A stretch of 64,000 bases of DNA from DTDR01 sp964505415 (GCA_964505415.1 CAZDHW010000001.1:57781-121780); one strand, 5' to 3'. Shown: positions 32,878 through 42,520, numbered from the stretch's first letter. The notes: generated by a model from the sequence alone, not told the origin. Program-made: numbers and translations.

Positions 32878-33350
32878 ATTTCAACAAATTTTATTTCTTT
32901 TTTGTCAATATCAAGAATAGCAATAGTTGCTTTTTCGGTAAGCAATCCGCAAGCTTCTCCCGGGTTAATAAAAACTGAATTCTTTTCTTTTTTAATCTCT
33001 GGTTGATGGGTATGGCCATAAATTATATAATCTACGTTCTTAATGGTTTCTTTTTTTAATTTATGAAAAATTAAAAATTTTTTATTATTAAAAACAAGTT
33101 CTAAAGGCGGTTCACAAAGAATAAAATTATTTTCTTTAGCTACTTTAAGTAAACCTTCTTTTTCACCATCACAATTACCAAAAACTCCATAAAATTTAGC
33201 TTTAAGTTTTACAAATTCTCTTAAAGTAAAAGGAGCGACAAAATCACCGCAATGGATAACGCCAGTAAGATTGTATTGGTTAAAAATTTCGATTGCCTTT
33301 TTTACTTTTTCAATATGATCATGGGTGTCAGAAATAATGCCTAAAAGCAT
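32874..33350 (-). CDS. YfcE/MJ0936-type metallophosphoesterase
   Basis: Metal-binding motifs of the calcineurin-like fold are complete: IISDTHDH (Asp8, His10), HCGDF (Asp36), FGNCDG (Asn59), FHKLK where GH is often seen, and YGHTHQ near 111-116. At 158 residues it matches the small phosphodiesterase family. The natural substrate is unknown. It shares a TTAA stop overlap with convergent truD, and its ATG adjoins the transglutaminase stop. Confidence 0.88.
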   Translation of the reverse strand: MLLGIISDTHDHIEKVKKAIEIFNQYNLTGVIHCGDFVAPFTLREFVKLKAKFYGVFGNCDGEKEGLLKVAKENNFILCEPPLELVFNNKKFLIFHKLKKETIKNVDYIIYGHTHQPEIKKEKNSVFINPGEACGLLTEKATIAILDIDKKEIKFVEI

Positions 33351-34759
33351 TATTCGTATTCAAAAGATAATACTTTTATTTTAATATTTCCGACAATATT
33401 TAATACTTTTACCTGTTCTTCAATATCCCCAATTTTTAAGATCAAATGGAGAGGCGAAGCCGGAAATTCTCCAAAAGTAGGATCGCAGGAAATCCATTCG
33501 CCAAGATAAACCTGGTTCCAAGCGTGGTAATAAAAGGCTCTCCCAGCATATACTAAACCTACTACAATACGAGTTGGAATTCCTAAAGAACGGCACAGAG
33601 CGGTATACAAAGTGGCGTGTTCATTACAATCACCTTCTAAATTTTTTAAAATTTCAATAGCCGAAGGATAGGAAGTAGTTGCTTTCTTTTTTAAATTTCG
33701 AAAAACCCAGATTAAAATTTTTTCAGCAATTATTTTTTTATCTTTAATATCTCCGGCAATTTCCTGTGCTTTTTTTCTAATTAAGTTATCATCCGATTGA
33801 ATGGTGGGTGTAGAAAAAAGATAAACTTTTTCTTTTTCAGTTATTTTTAACGCTGTGACTTCTTTTAAAGAAGGTTTAGTAATCTCAATTACTAAGGGAT
33901 TTTTACTAATTACCTTTTGATAAGGAAGATCAATGTCTAAATAATCAACTTTATCCAAACCTTGGATTTCTAATTTTACCGATTTCAATTTTGTTGGTTC
34001 AGCAAAAAACGTATCTATAGGAACTGAAAAAAATGAGAGAATATCTAAAAAATCTTTATTCCATTCGGCCATAGCTTTTTGGGGTTTTTCTCTAATACCA
34101 ATAATTCCGCCAGCAGAAATTTCCTTTAATAAATTTCCTAAAGAATCCAAATAATAAAAAGATTTAACATTTGCCATTTCAATTTGATACACAGCTGCTT
34201 CATAAACGGTATCATTGATAATCACTGTATCTTTTTTTATCATACTTATTTCTGCTGGAAGTACGGAAAAAAGAGTTAAATCTAAAAGGTTGCCTTTCCA
34301 TTTTTTTAAATTTTGAGAAACAATAAAATAGGATAAAATTCCAGCTGGATAGGTGTTAGGTGGCAAAACTAATCGATTTTTTTTAACGGTCGAGCCGGTT
34401 TGAAAAGTAAAATAGAGGGTATCTTTATCAGCTTTACCATTAATCTTTAATACATTTTTCCCTGAAGTTTGTTCTGTTTCAAAACTGATTAATTTTAAGT
34501 TTTTATCAGTTATTAAAAAAGAATTTACCGCTAATTCTTTTAATTCTGTACCTACTTTTAACTTCATTTTAATGCGGTTATAAAATTTAATAAGAGTATC
34601 GCCCATATTAACTTTATAGAAGGCGTAACCGATTTTGTTTTGGTCTAAATAATAACTTAGCCAGTTTTCAATTTCTGTGGTATTAAGAGATTTTTTTTGA
34701 CAACTTAAAAATAATATAAAAAAAAAGAAAAATACACCAATACTCTTTATTTTTCCCAT
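33350..34759 (-). CDS. Lipoprotein with C-terminal transglutaminase-like domain
   Basis: The chosen ATG at 34759 gives a signal peptide ending in lipobox FLSC (Cys20). An earlier frame extension would start at ATT inside pilT. After about 300 residues of beta-rich sequence comes a transglutaminase/protease-like domain with triad Cys378 (GDCNEHATLYTALC), His412 (YYHAWN) and Asp426 (CDPTF). Such cell-envelope proteins act as peptidases or cross-linkers; the substrate is not predictable. It lies 22 nt after pilT copy 2. Confidence 0.85.
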   Translation of the reverse strand: MGKIKSIGVFFFFFILFLSCQKKSLNTTEIENWLSYYLDQNKIGYAFYKVNMGDTLIKFYNRIKMKLKVGTELKELAVNSFLITDKNLKLISFETEQTSGKNVLKINGKADKDTLYFTFQTGSTVKKNRLVLPPNTYPAGILSYFIVSQNLKKWKGNLLDLTLFSVLPAEISMIKKDTVIINDTVYEAAVYQIEMANVKSFYYLDSLGNLLKEISAGGIIGIREKPQKAMAEWNKDFLDILSFFSVPIDTFFAEPTKLKSVKLEIQGLDKVDYLDIDLPYQKVISKNPLVIEITKPSLKEVTALKITEKEKVYLFSTPTIQSDDNLIRKKAQEIAGDIKDKKIIAEKILIWVFRNLKKKATTSYPSAIEILKNLEGDCNEHATLYTALCRSLGIPTRIVVGLVYAGRAFYYHAWNQVYLGEWISCDPTFGEFPASPLHLILKIGDIEEQVKVLNIVGNIKIKVLSFEYE

Positions 34760-34781
34760 TTTTGAATTTTTGTGTCCAAAG

Positions 34782-35897
34782 TTAAGATCGATGTCTCCGC
34801 CCGCCGTATTCAATTAATTCTCTTAATGCTTTCGGGTCAAAAGCATTTTGCATTGCTGTTTCGTAAGTGATTTTACCCATTTTATATAGTTCGGCTAGGT
34901 AAGCGTCAAAAGTAATGCTTCCTTCAGCCGAGGCAGTTTGAATTGCGGAAGGTAGGTGTTCAATTTTTTTCTCCCGAATTAAATTTCTTACCGCAGGAGT
35001 TGCCATCATTATTTCAAAACAAGCAATTCTTCCCTTTCCTTCGGCTCTTAATAATAATCTTTGTGAAAAAACCGCTAATAAAGAAATTGAAAATTGAATT
35101 CTAATTTGGTCACGAATTTCTGGCGGGAAGATATCAATAAATCGAGTTACTGTTTCAGTTGCATTAGTAGTGTGTAAAGTTCCAATTACTAAATGTCCTG
35201 ATTCGGCAGCCCACACCGTAGCTTCAGCAGTAGCTAAATCACGAATTTCACCAACGAGAATTACATTAGGATTAGAGCGTAATCCCTTCATAATTGCTTC
35301 TCGAAAAGAAGAAACATCAACACCCACTTCTCTTTGAGTAATAATCCCAGCTTTATGGTCGTGAACAAATTCAATAGGGTCTTCAATAGTTAATACGTGG
35401 CGAGGAGAGTTAAGAATATAATCAATAAAACAAGCTTGAGTTGTGGATTTCCCTGAGCCAGTGGGTCCGGTTACTAAAATTAAACCGTGGGGTCTATCCA
35501 ATAGGGCTTTAATTTTAGGAATAAGATGAGGGAGAAAACCGATTTCTTCAAAACTCATTATATGTTTAGGAATCAAACGTAAAGCTAATCCAAAAAATCC
35601 TTTTTGTTTATAAATAGCAACCCTAAATCTCCCATGTTCACCAAAATCTAAGCCAAAATCACCACCGCCACCATCATTGATTTGAGCACGTAAATGTTTA
35701 GCGTGTTGAGCAGCAATATCTTTAAATTTTTCGGTCATTTCTGGAGTTAAAATTGGTTCTCCTTCAATGGGATAAAGTTTACCATCAATTCTTAATGTGG
35801 GAGGACGCCCAACCGTTAAATGGAGGTCCGACGCTTTTCTTCGGACACATTCCATTAATAATCTATTAAAATATTCTTCTACATTTTCTACTTTCAT
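34782..35897 (-). CDS. PilT/PilU-like ATPase (second copy)
   Basis: Motifs: ASDLHLTVGRPP, Walker A GPTGSGKST (144-152), LTIEDPIEFVHDHKAGIITQREVG, Walker B VILVGEIRD and HTTNATETV. At 371 residues it is similar in size to the first copy but diverged. A short insertion (INDGGGGDFGLDFGEHGR) precedes the conserved AIYKQKG strand. It lies outside the pilus operon with its own promoter, a pattern seen for PilU or PilT2 accessory retraction motors. Confidence 0.9.
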   Translation of the reverse strand: MKVENVEEYFNRLLMECVRRKASDLHLTVGRPPTLRIDGKLYPIEGEPILTPEMTEKFKDIAAQHAKHLRAQINDGGGGDFGLDFGEHGRFRVAIYKQKGFFGLALRLIPKHIMSFEEIGFLPHLIPKIKALLDRPHGLILVTGPTGSGKSTTQACFIDYILNSPRHVLTIEDPIEFVHDHKAGIITQREVGVDVSSFREAIMKGLRSNPNVILVGEIRDLATAEATVWAAESGHLVIGTLHTTNATETVTRFIDIFPPEIRDQIRIQFSISLLAVFSQRLLLRAEGKGRIACFEIMMATPAVRNLIREKKIEHLPSAIQTASAEGSITFDAYLAELYKMGKITYETAMQNAFDPKALRELIEYGGRRHRS

Positions 35898-35938
35898 AAT
35901 AATTTCTACTAAATATTTTAATTACTCTTACTCAATTA

Positions 35939-35967
35939 ATTATAACGTAAAAATTTTAATAAGTCAA
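35939..35967 (-). promoter_or_regulatory. Promoter of second pilT
   Basis: On the minus strand TTGACT (35967-35962), 17 bp, TATAAT (35944-35939). The predicted leader is about 35 nt with no clear Shine-Dalgarno before the ATG at 35897. Confidence 0.72.
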
Positions 35968-35988
35968 TATCTTCTTATTAAAGAATTA

Positions 35989-36291
35989 TCAATGATGAAT
36001 AAAAATTTTGATTTTTGTTACAACTTTGGTTCCTATTTTTTGGTTGATTTTCTCAATCAATTCATCTTTAAGATACTCTAACTCTTTCTTCCATTCAGAA
36101 GAAGGAACTTTAAGATAAAGAATTTGGTTTTCTAAATCAATAGGCTTTATTTGGGAAGGAAAATCCTTACCAACAATTTCTTTCCAGTTAAAGATTACTT
36201 GCTTTTCTATTAGTTTGTCCCACAAGCCTAATTTTTTAAGTATTTGAGGTAAAACTTCCTTTAAAGAAATTATCTCTCCCGCTCTTTTCAT
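35989..36291 (-). CDS. DUF721 protein, DciA-like
   Basis: The 100-residue sequence carries the DUF721 pattern: W-x-IVG (WKEIVGKDFPSQIKP), LYLKVPSSEWKKELEYLKDELIEKINQKIG and a final hydrophobic VTKIKIFI. DciA proteins of this family load the replicative helicase in bacteria lacking DnaC/DnaI. Its place at the end of the dnaG-rpoD operon, abutting rpoD, fits a replication-initiation role. Confidence 0.8.
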   Translation of the reverse strand: MKRAGEIISLKEVLPQILKKLGLWDKLIEKQVIFNWKEIVGKDFPSQIKPIDLENQILYLKVPSSEWKKELEYLKDELIEKINQKIGTKVVTKIKIFIHH

Positions 36292-37883
36292 TATTTTTCT
36301 AAAAGTTCTTTCAAAAAAGAAAATTCTTTTAAGATTGCTGGGTGGCGAAGTTTTTTTAATGCTTTAGCTTCAATTTGTCTTACTCTTTCTCGAGTAATAT
36401 TAAAAATTTGACCCACTTCTTCTAAGGTTCTTTGAATACCGTCACCAATGCCAAAGCGGAGTTTTAGAATTTTTTCTTCTCTTTTGGATAGATAGGTTTG
36501 TAAGATTTTTTCTAATTTTTCATTTAAAAGAGCAATCCCTGCTTTTCTTGCCGGTGAGGTACTTTTTTCATCCGCCATAAAATCACCGATGAAACCCGAT
36601 TCTTCATCGTCAATCGGTTTGTCCAAAGATACTCCGTGTTGAACAATTTTTTGATACCTTTCAATTTTTTCTTTACTCATTCCCAGCCTCTGAGCCAATT
36701 CACTTACTGTGGGTTCCCGTCCGTAGGTTTGAATAAATTTATGATGAGCTCGGGTAATTTTGTTAAGCGCATCCTGAATATGTGCTGGAATTCTTACAGT
36801 TTTTGATTGTTCGGCTAGCGCTCGAGTTATTGCTTGTTTTATCCACCAAGTGGCGTAAGTAGAAAATTTATAACCTTTTTTGTAATTAAACTTTTCCACT
36901 GCTTTTATTAAGCCCACATTTCCTTCCTCTACTAAATCGGGAAATTCTAAACCTCGGTTAGCATATTTTTTAGCGATTGAAACCACCAGACGGACATTGC
37001 CGCTAATCATTTTATCCCGAGCAAATAATATTTTATTTTGACATCTTTCAATGTTTTTCCAAATTTCTACTACTTCTTCATATTTCTTGCCAAAAAAATC
37101 TTCATAATTTTTTAATTCTTCTTTTAAATTTTTAATTTCGTTTTTATCTTTGGTATTTTTTAATTGCTCGTGGATTTTTTTCATTTCTATCATTTTGGTC
37201 CTAAATTCCTCATAGAATTCATTGATAACGGAATGCTGCAGACTTAGATTTTGGATTCGCCGAAAGATACTTTTCTTTTTTTCTTCAATTTTTCTTAAGA
37301 CCGCTGGGGTTGGTTTTTTATCTAAAAGTTCTTTTAACATAGTGACCAATTTTTTTAAAGTTTTTATGCGGTGGATAAACTGTCGTCTTTTGTGAGCCAT
37401 TGCTCGGCGATTAATTAGGTACTCATATTCTACTCGAACAATTTGATCAATATCTTTTTCACCTTTTTCTACTGATTCACATAATTCCACTAATTTTTCC
37501 AACAGGGGAACGCTATTAAAAAGATAGCGAACAATTTCTTGATAACCTTCTTCCATACTTTTGGAATAAAATACCTCTTCTTCTTTGGTAAGAAGGGGCA
37601 ATTTTGATAAATCACGGAAATAGAATTTAGTAGCACTTTCGAAAGGTTCAGTAGAAACCTTTTTAGGTTTTCGGGAGGTAATTTCTTCCGGAATTACTTC
37701 TTCTACAACTTCGATACCCATTTTATTAAGATTTAATAAAATCTCTTCTACTTCTTCGGCAGTATTCAACTCTTCCGGAAGTAAAGTGTTTAATTGATCG
37801 TAGGTTAATTTTTTATTTTTATATTTCAAAATTTCATTATAGAATTTTTCTAAAAGAGCTTTTTTATTTTTATTATTACTCAT
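36291..37883 (-). CDS. rpoD: Primary sigma factor RpoD (sigma-70)
   Basis: Region 1.1-like N-terminus (residues 1-60), then region 1.2, a non-conserved insert with coiled coil, region 2 (KFSTYATWWIKQAITRALAEQSKTVRIP), region 3 and region 4 (LEKILQTYLSKREEKILKLRFGIG...NITRERVRQIEAKALKKLRHP). At 530 residues it is a complete housekeeping sigma, consistent with the TTGACA/TATAAT promoters in the window. It overlaps dnaG by 4 bp. Confidence 0.96.
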   Translation of the reverse strand: MSNNKNKKALLEKFYNEILKYKNKKLTYDQLNTLLPEELNTAEEVEEILLNLNKMGIEVVEEVIPEEITSRKPKKVSTEPFESATKFYFRDLSKLPLLTKEEEVFYSKSMEEGYQEIVRYLFNSVPLLEKLVELCESVEKGEKDIDQIVRVEYEYLINRRAMAHKRRQFIHRIKTLKKLVTMLKELLDKKPTPAVLRKIEEKKKSIFRRIQNLSLQHSVINEFYEEFRTKMIEMKKIHEQLKNTKDKNEIKNLKEELKNYEDFFGKKYEEVVEIWKNIERCQNKILFARDKMISGNVRLVVSIAKKYANRGLEFPDLVEEGNVGLIKAVEKFNYKKGYKFSTYATWWIKQAITRALAEQSKTVRIPAHIQDALNKITRAHHKFIQTYGREPTVSELAQRLGMSKEKIERYQKIVQHGVSLDKPIDDEESGFIGDFMADEKSTSPARKAGIALLNEKLEKILQTYLSKREEKILKLRFGIGDGIQRTLEEVGQIFNITRERVRQIEAKALKKLRHPAILKEFSFLKELLEK

Positions 37884-39553
37884 TTTCCTCCTTTGATTAA
37901 ATTTTTTTTAATTTCATAAATTTTTTCCAAATCATTTTCATCAATTTTACCGGTAGCACATTTATTGAGGTAATAATTATATAAGTATTGAAATAATAAA
38001 CGCTTAAAATCTTCTTCTTTGATATTAGAGATTAATTCCTGAGGAAAGAAAGAAAGCAGAGCCAATTTCTTTTTAAATTCTTCGTTTTTAATTTCTTCTA
38101 AAATTAAACCAATAGAAATTCTTTCTTTTTGTTCGGCCTTTTTGATGATTTTTATTATTTCTTTTATCTCCTCCGAAAAAGCCTCTTCATATTCTATATT
38201 TTTTTCTATAACTGAGAGATATTGGGGATAGTTAAGCAAAACCCTTATTATTTTAAATTCGATGTTTTTTAAAAACTCATTAGTTTCAATTGCTTTAAAA
38301 ATAAAAACATCCTTTTCGGCCGAAAGGGTTAACACTTTTTCTTTGTTAAGGTTAAAAACTTCACTTATTTTATTTAAATATAGTTCTTTTAAAGGTAAAT
38401 CGCAAGTAAAATTTATCATTTCTAAAAGTTCTTTTAATACTTTTCTTTTTTCAAGGATAGTAGTTGGCTGATAAAGCATAACATAAAACTCTACTAAATC
38501 ATAAGGTTTGTTGATAATATTTTGAACAAATTCCTCGGCCCCTTTTTCATTAAGATACTTATCGGGATCATAATTTTCGGGAAGCCAGGCTACCAGCGGA
38601 TTTAATCCAGCCTTTAAAGCGACTTCAATAGCTCTTTTGGTAGCTTCTCTACCAGCCTGGTCGCCGTCGAATAAAATAATAATTTCATCGTTGTATCTTT
38701 TTAATAATCTCGCTTGATTTATTGTAAAACCAGTACCTAAAGGAGCTACCAAGTTTTTAATACCTTTGTCAAAAAGGGTGAGAAGGTCAAAGTAGCCCTC
38801 TACTAAAATTGCTTTATTTTTAATTAAATAATTCATCGTTTGATAAAGACCATAAAGATTTTCTCCTTTTTTGAAAACCTTAGTTTCTGGTGAATTGAGA
38901 TATTTAGGTTCAGTTTCTTCGTCTAATACTCTACCGCCAAAGCCAATAACTTCCCCCCGGCGGTTAAAAATGGGAAAAATAATTCGATTAAAAAACCATT
39001 CCCGAACCTCTTCTTCTTTTTTGTAAGCTAAGCCACTTTCAATTATTAACTCTTCTGAATAACCTCTTTTTCTAAGAGTCTCGATCAAAAAATTTCTCCC
39101 GGGGGCAAAACCTAATTGAAATTTTTTTATTGTTTCCAAAGATAACTTTCTTTTTTCGGTAAGATAACTTAATGCCTGGGGAAAGAGAAAAAGTTTTTCG
39201 TGATAAAAATTACTTGCCAATTTAAGAATTTCATAAATCTCCCGATTTGTTTTTTCTTCTTTTTCTTCAACAAAAGTTATTCCTAATCTTTCAGCCAAAA
39301 ATTTTATTGCTTCGTTAAATTCTAATTTCTCATATTTCATCACAAAATGAATGACGTTGCCACTTTCCTTGCAGCCAAAACAATGAAATAGCTGTTGAGT
39401 TGGGTTAACATAAAAGGATGGTTTGGTATCATGATGAAAAGGACATAAAGCCCGATAATAGCGACCAACTTTTTTTAAGGGTAAATAAGTGTTGATTAAT
39501 TCTACAATATCGCAATCTGCCAATATTTTTCCCACAATATCTCGTTTATTCAT
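37880..39553 (-). CDS. dnaG: DNA primase DnaG
   Basis: The N-terminal CHC2 zinc finger has Cys37, His40, Cys58 and Cys61 (CPFH...CFGC). The RNA polymerase domain and TOPRIM follow (VEGYFDLLTLFDKGIKNLVAPLGTG and LFDGDQAGREA). The C-terminal helicase-binding region is divergent. At 557 residues it is typical. It overlaps mutS2 by 8 bp and rpoD by 4 bp, as part of a modified rpsU-dnaG-rpoD operon. Confidence 0.96.
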   Translation of the reverse strand: MNKRDIVGKILADCDIVELINTYLPLKKVGRYYRALCPFHHDTKPSFYVNPTQQLFHCFGCKESGNVIHFVMKYEKLEFNEAIKFLAERLGITFVEEKEEKTNREIYEILKLASNFYHEKLFLFPQALSYLTEKRKLSLETIKKFQLGFAPGRNFLIETLRKRGYSEELIIESGLAYKKEEEVREWFFNRIIFPIFNRRGEVIGFGGRVLDEETEPKYLNSPETKVFKKGENLYGLYQTMNYLIKNKAILVEGYFDLLTLFDKGIKNLVAPLGTGFTINQARLLKRYNDEIIILFDGDQAGREATKRAIEVALKAGLNPLVAWLPENYDPDKYLNEKGAEEFVQNIINKPYDLVEFYVMLYQPTTILEKRKVLKELLEMINFTCDLPLKELYLNKISEVFNLNKEKVLTLSAEKDVFIFKAIETNEFLKNIEFKIIRVLLNYPQYLSVIEKNIEYEEAFSEEIKEIIKIIKKAEQKERISIGLILEEIKNEEFKKKLALLSFFPQELISNIKEEDFKRLLFQYLYNYYLNKCATGKIDENDLEKIYEIKKNLIKGGK

Positions 39554-41567
39554 TTTCTTTTAATAATTTTACTTCTCCTTTAGGCACCGTAATGATAAAT
39601 TTTTCGGTTAAAACTTTTAAAAGATTATTTTTAATCTCAACAATTTTCCCAATTTGATTTAACTTTTCGATATATACCTTGGCGCCAATTTTTAATTCCT
39701 CTTCTTCAGCTGAAGAAAAAAGAAATTTTTTTTCCTCTTGAATAGTAAACAAATTATTGGCGATAAATTCTTTGGCCTCTTTCGTTGCGTTCTTTTCTTT
39801 TTCTTTAATTTTTTTAATCAGATTTTCCAATTCTCTTCGCGCCTGAATAAAAAAGTTTTCCTTTTCTTTAAGAAATTCCTTTTGATGATTTTTCAAAATC
39901 TTTTGTAATTTTTTATTTTTTTCCTCATATTGGCTGATTAAATTTTTTAATTTTTCCTCTTCCACCGTTAAGTTTTCAATTTTTTCTTGATATTCTTTTA
40001 ATATCCTTTCCCACTCATTTAATTTTGTTTTTATAATAAGGAAGTCCGATGTTAAATATTCCTTTGCCTTTTCAATAATCTTATCTTCTAAACCAATTGC
40101 TTTAGCAATTTCTAAAGCACTGGAATCACCGGGAATGCCTAAAATTAATCGGTAAGTAGGCTTTTCTTTATACTCCATAGCGGCGTTCATAATTTTAGAG
40201 GAATTATGGGCAAAAATTTTTAATCGCGGCGAATGGGTGGTGGCAAAAACAAAGCAGTTTTTTTTACTTAGTTCTTCTAAAATTGCCATTGCTAAAGCAT
40301 CGCCTTCTTCCGGAGAGGTGTCAGTTCCTAATTCATCTAATAAAACTAATGATTCTTCATCGGCATTAGTAAGAATAGTTTTTATTTTTTTAATATGGGC
40401 ATGAAAAGAAGAAAGCCCTTTTTCTAAAGATTGTTCATCACCGATCAAGGCGTAGATCTTTTTAAAAAAAGGGATTTTACTATTTAATCCAACAGGCGGA
40501 AATATACCTGCTTGGGTTAAAAGGGAGATAATACCGATAGTTTTTAAAACAACCGTTTTTCCACCGGCATTAGGACCGGAGATTAACAAAATTTTTATAT
40601 CTTTAGGTAACTGAAAAGAAAGGGGTACCACTTCTCCCTTTAATTTTAAAAGAAGTGGGTGCCGAGCAGAATAAATTTGAAATTCAGCGTTTTGGGAAAT
40701 TTCAATTTTTTGGCAGTTGTATTCTTCAATAAATTTGGCTTTTGCATTTAAAGCGTCTAAATAAGCGATTGTTTTTACCGTTTGAGCAATTTCTTTAGAC
40801 TTTTCAAGAATTTTTTGAGTTAACTCTTTTAAAATTTTCTTTTTTTCTTCGGTTAACAAGGAAGTTAATTTAATTAAAAGATTATTATCATCAATAATTT
40901 CTAAAGGTTCACAAAAAGCTGTTTTTTCGCTTTCTGAATAATCATGAACAATTCCCGGAAATTTATTAACAAAATTAATTTTAATAGGTAAAACATATCT
41001 TTCACCAGCAAGGGTATAACTTTCAATAGTTAAAATATTTTTTTCTTCTTTAATTATTTTATTTAATTTATTAACAATTTTATTTCTTACTTCTCTAATT
41101 TGAAAAATTAATTCTAACAATTGCGGGAAACTTTCGTAGCGGATTTCACCATCTTCACTGATTTTTTCTTCAATAAGATTGATCAATTCTTTATAATTAT
41201 TAAGATTTTTTAGGTAAACTAAAAAACTTTCCGGGGGATTTGGAGAAGAAAAATATTTTTTAATCTCCTCAACATTTTTTAAAAAATTTTTTATTAAGAT
41301 TAAAGTTGCTCCGTCAAAATAATGCTCCTTTTTAAATTTTTTATCTAAAAATTCGGCAAGATTAAAGAGATTGTCGTAAGAAGGTTTCTCTTTTAAAGAA
41401 AGATAATATTCCAAATTATTAAATTCTTTTTTTATTTCTTCAATTTTGGGAAAAGGGGAAAGGTTTAAAATTAATTCCCGTCCCATGTCGGTTTGGCAAT
41501 AATCGGCAATTAAACTTAGGACTTTAGGGTATTCTAAATTTAGTAAAGTTTCTTTATCACAGATCAC
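39546..41567 (-). CDS. mutS2: MutS2 ATPase lacking the Smr domain
   Basis: MutS2 acts in recombination control or ribosome rescue. The MutS core domain, Walker A GPNAGGKTVVLK, LSSFHAHIKKI, LLDELGTDTSPEEGDALA (Walker B and signature) and FATTHSPRLK are clear. A coiled coil and a KOW-like region (LKIGAKVYIEKLNQIGKIVEI) follow, and the protein ends there at about 673 residues without the ~80-residue Smr nuclease domain. GTG 41567 was chosen because it lies 1 nt after the rpsU stop and gives the family N-terminus; earlier codons lie inside rpsU. Confidence 0.88.
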   Translation of the reverse strand: MICDKETLLNLEYPKVLSLIADYCQTDMGRELILNLSPFPKIEEIKKEFNNLEYYLSLKEKPSYDNLFNLAEFLDKKFKKEHYFDGATLILIKNFLKNVEEIKKYFSSPNPPESFLVYLKNLNNYKELINLIEEKISEDGEIRYESFPQLLELIFQIREVRNKIVNKLNKIIKEEKNILTIESYTLAGERYVLPIKINFVNKFPGIVHDYSESEKTAFCEPLEIIDDNNLLIKLTSLLTEEKKKILKELTQKILEKSKEIAQTVKTIAYLDALNAKAKFIEEYNCQKIEISQNAEFQIYSARHPLLLKLKGEVVPLSFQLPKDIKILLISGPNAGGKTVVLKTIGIISLLTQAGIFPPVGLNSKIPFFKKIYALIGDEQSLEKGLSSFHAHIKKIKTILTNADEESLVLLDELGTDTSPEEGDALAMAILEELSKKNCFVFATTHSPRLKIFAHNSSKIMNAAMEYKEKPTYRLILGIPGDSSALEIAKAIGLEDKIIEKAKEYLTSDFLIIKTKLNEWERILKEYQEKIENLTVEEEKLKNLISQYEEKNKKLQKILKNHQKEFLKEKENFFIQARRELENLIKKIKEKEKNATKEAKEFIANNLFTIQEEKKFLFSSAEEEELKIGAKVYIEKLNQIGKIVEIKNNLLKVLTEKFIITVPKGEVKLLKENE

Positions 41568-41568
41568 T

Positions 41569-41760
41569 TTACACTTGTTGCATTTTTTTACGCCATCTTC
41601 TGATGGCTTCTGCCAGGCGTTTCTTTCTTCGCTCGCTGGGTTTTTCATAATATTCCTTTCTTTTGATATCCTGCAAAATCCCAGCTTTTTCTACTGCCCG
41701 GCGAAAACGGCGAATAAAACTTTCAAAGGGTTCGCCATCGCGGACTTCAATCTTTGTCAT
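41569..41760 (-). CDS. rpsU: Ribosomal protein bS21
   Basis: The 63-residue basic protein has the family pattern EPFESFIRRFRRAVEKAGIL followed by RKEYYEKPSERRKKRLAEAIRR. bS21 sits near the 30S anti-Shine-Dalgarno region. A strong GGGGGTG Shine-Dalgarno precedes it. The rpsU-dnaG-rpoD linkage is that of the E. coli macromolecular synthesis operon, with mutS2 inserted here. Confidence 0.95.
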   Translation of the reverse strand: MTKIEVRDGEPFESFIRRFRRAVEKAGILQDIKRKEYYEKPSERRKKRLAEAIRRWRKKMQQV

Positions 41761-41774
41761 TTTTTCACCCCCTT

Positions 41775-42518
41775 TTAGATATTATTAAACTCATATAAAA
41801 TTAAACTTAGGGCTACAATGGCTGCCGTTTCACTTCTTAATCTCCTTTTTCCTAAAGAAAAAAGTTTCGCTCCTTTTTGAGTTGCTATTTTTATTTCTTC
41901 CTCTGCAAAACCGCCTTCGGGTCCAATAATTAACAAAATTTTGTTTCCCTTCTTATTTAAAACTGTCGACAATTTTGTTTCGCTATCTTCGTAAGCTAAA
42001 AGAACTTCATCATATGAAGAAAAACCTTTTATTAAATCTTGAAAAAATAATGGCTTAGCAACTTGAGGTAAAATTGTCCCGGCGCAAGTTTTTAAGGAAG
42101 AGACAGCAACTTTTACTAACCGTTTTAACTTATTTTCACTAATTTTTGCTACCGTGTTTTTAAAATAAACTGGCTGAAAAATTCTAATTCCCAATTCCAC
42201 CGCTTTGGAAAGCATTATTTCGGTATTTTCCCCTTTTAAAGGGGAGCTGGCTAAGGTTATTTCAACATTAGGTTCGCGCGGCAGAAACTCTTTTTTCAAT
42301 ATTTCAATAGTTAATTTTTTTTCCTTATAAAATATTTTTTTTATTATCCCTTCATATTCAAAGCCGCGGCCATCAGTTAATTTTATTTTATCGCCAACTT
42401 TATGTCTCATCACCCTTATAATATGGTGGGCTTCTTCATTGTCAATTGTTATCATCTCACCCGTTTCTAATTTATAAGGATAATAATAAATTTCCCAGGA
42501 AATAAAACTTTTTTTCAT
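41775..42518 (-). CDS. rsmE: 16S rRNA (uracil-1498-N3) methyltransferase RsmE
   Basis: This SPOUT-fold enzyme has an N-terminal PUA-like part (HHIIRVMRHKVGDKIKLTDGRG) and the C-terminal knot (KILLIIGPEGGFAEEEI and SLGKRRLRSETAAIVALSLI). At 247 residues it is complete. It lies 2 nt after dnaJ and 14 nt before rpsU; dnaJ-rsmE linkage is common in bacteria. Confidence 0.95.
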   Translation of the reverse strand: MKKSFISWEIYYYPYKLETGEMITIDNEEAHHIIRVMRHKVGDKIKLTDGRGFEYEGIIKKIFYKEKKLTIEILKKEFLPREPNVEITLASSPLKGENTEIMLSKAVELGIRIFQPVYFKNTVAKISENKLKRLVKVAVSSLKTCAGTILPQVAKPLFFQDLIKGFSSYDEVLLAYEDSETKLSTVLNKKGNKILLIIGPEGGFAEEEIKIATQKGAKLFSLGKRRLRSETAAIVALSLILYEFNNI

Positions 42519-42520
42519 TT

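Noticed and set aside
34759..34813. Longer N-terminus of the transglutaminase lipoprotein
   Set aside because: It would need an ATT start inside pilT and would put 18 residues before the signal peptide; ATG 34759 gives a normal lipoprotein signal.
41569..41648. MutS2 start within rpsU (MKNPASEERN frame)
   Set aside because: Those residues are a frame-shifted reading of rpsU; the GTG one base after the rpsU stop gives the expected family N-terminus.
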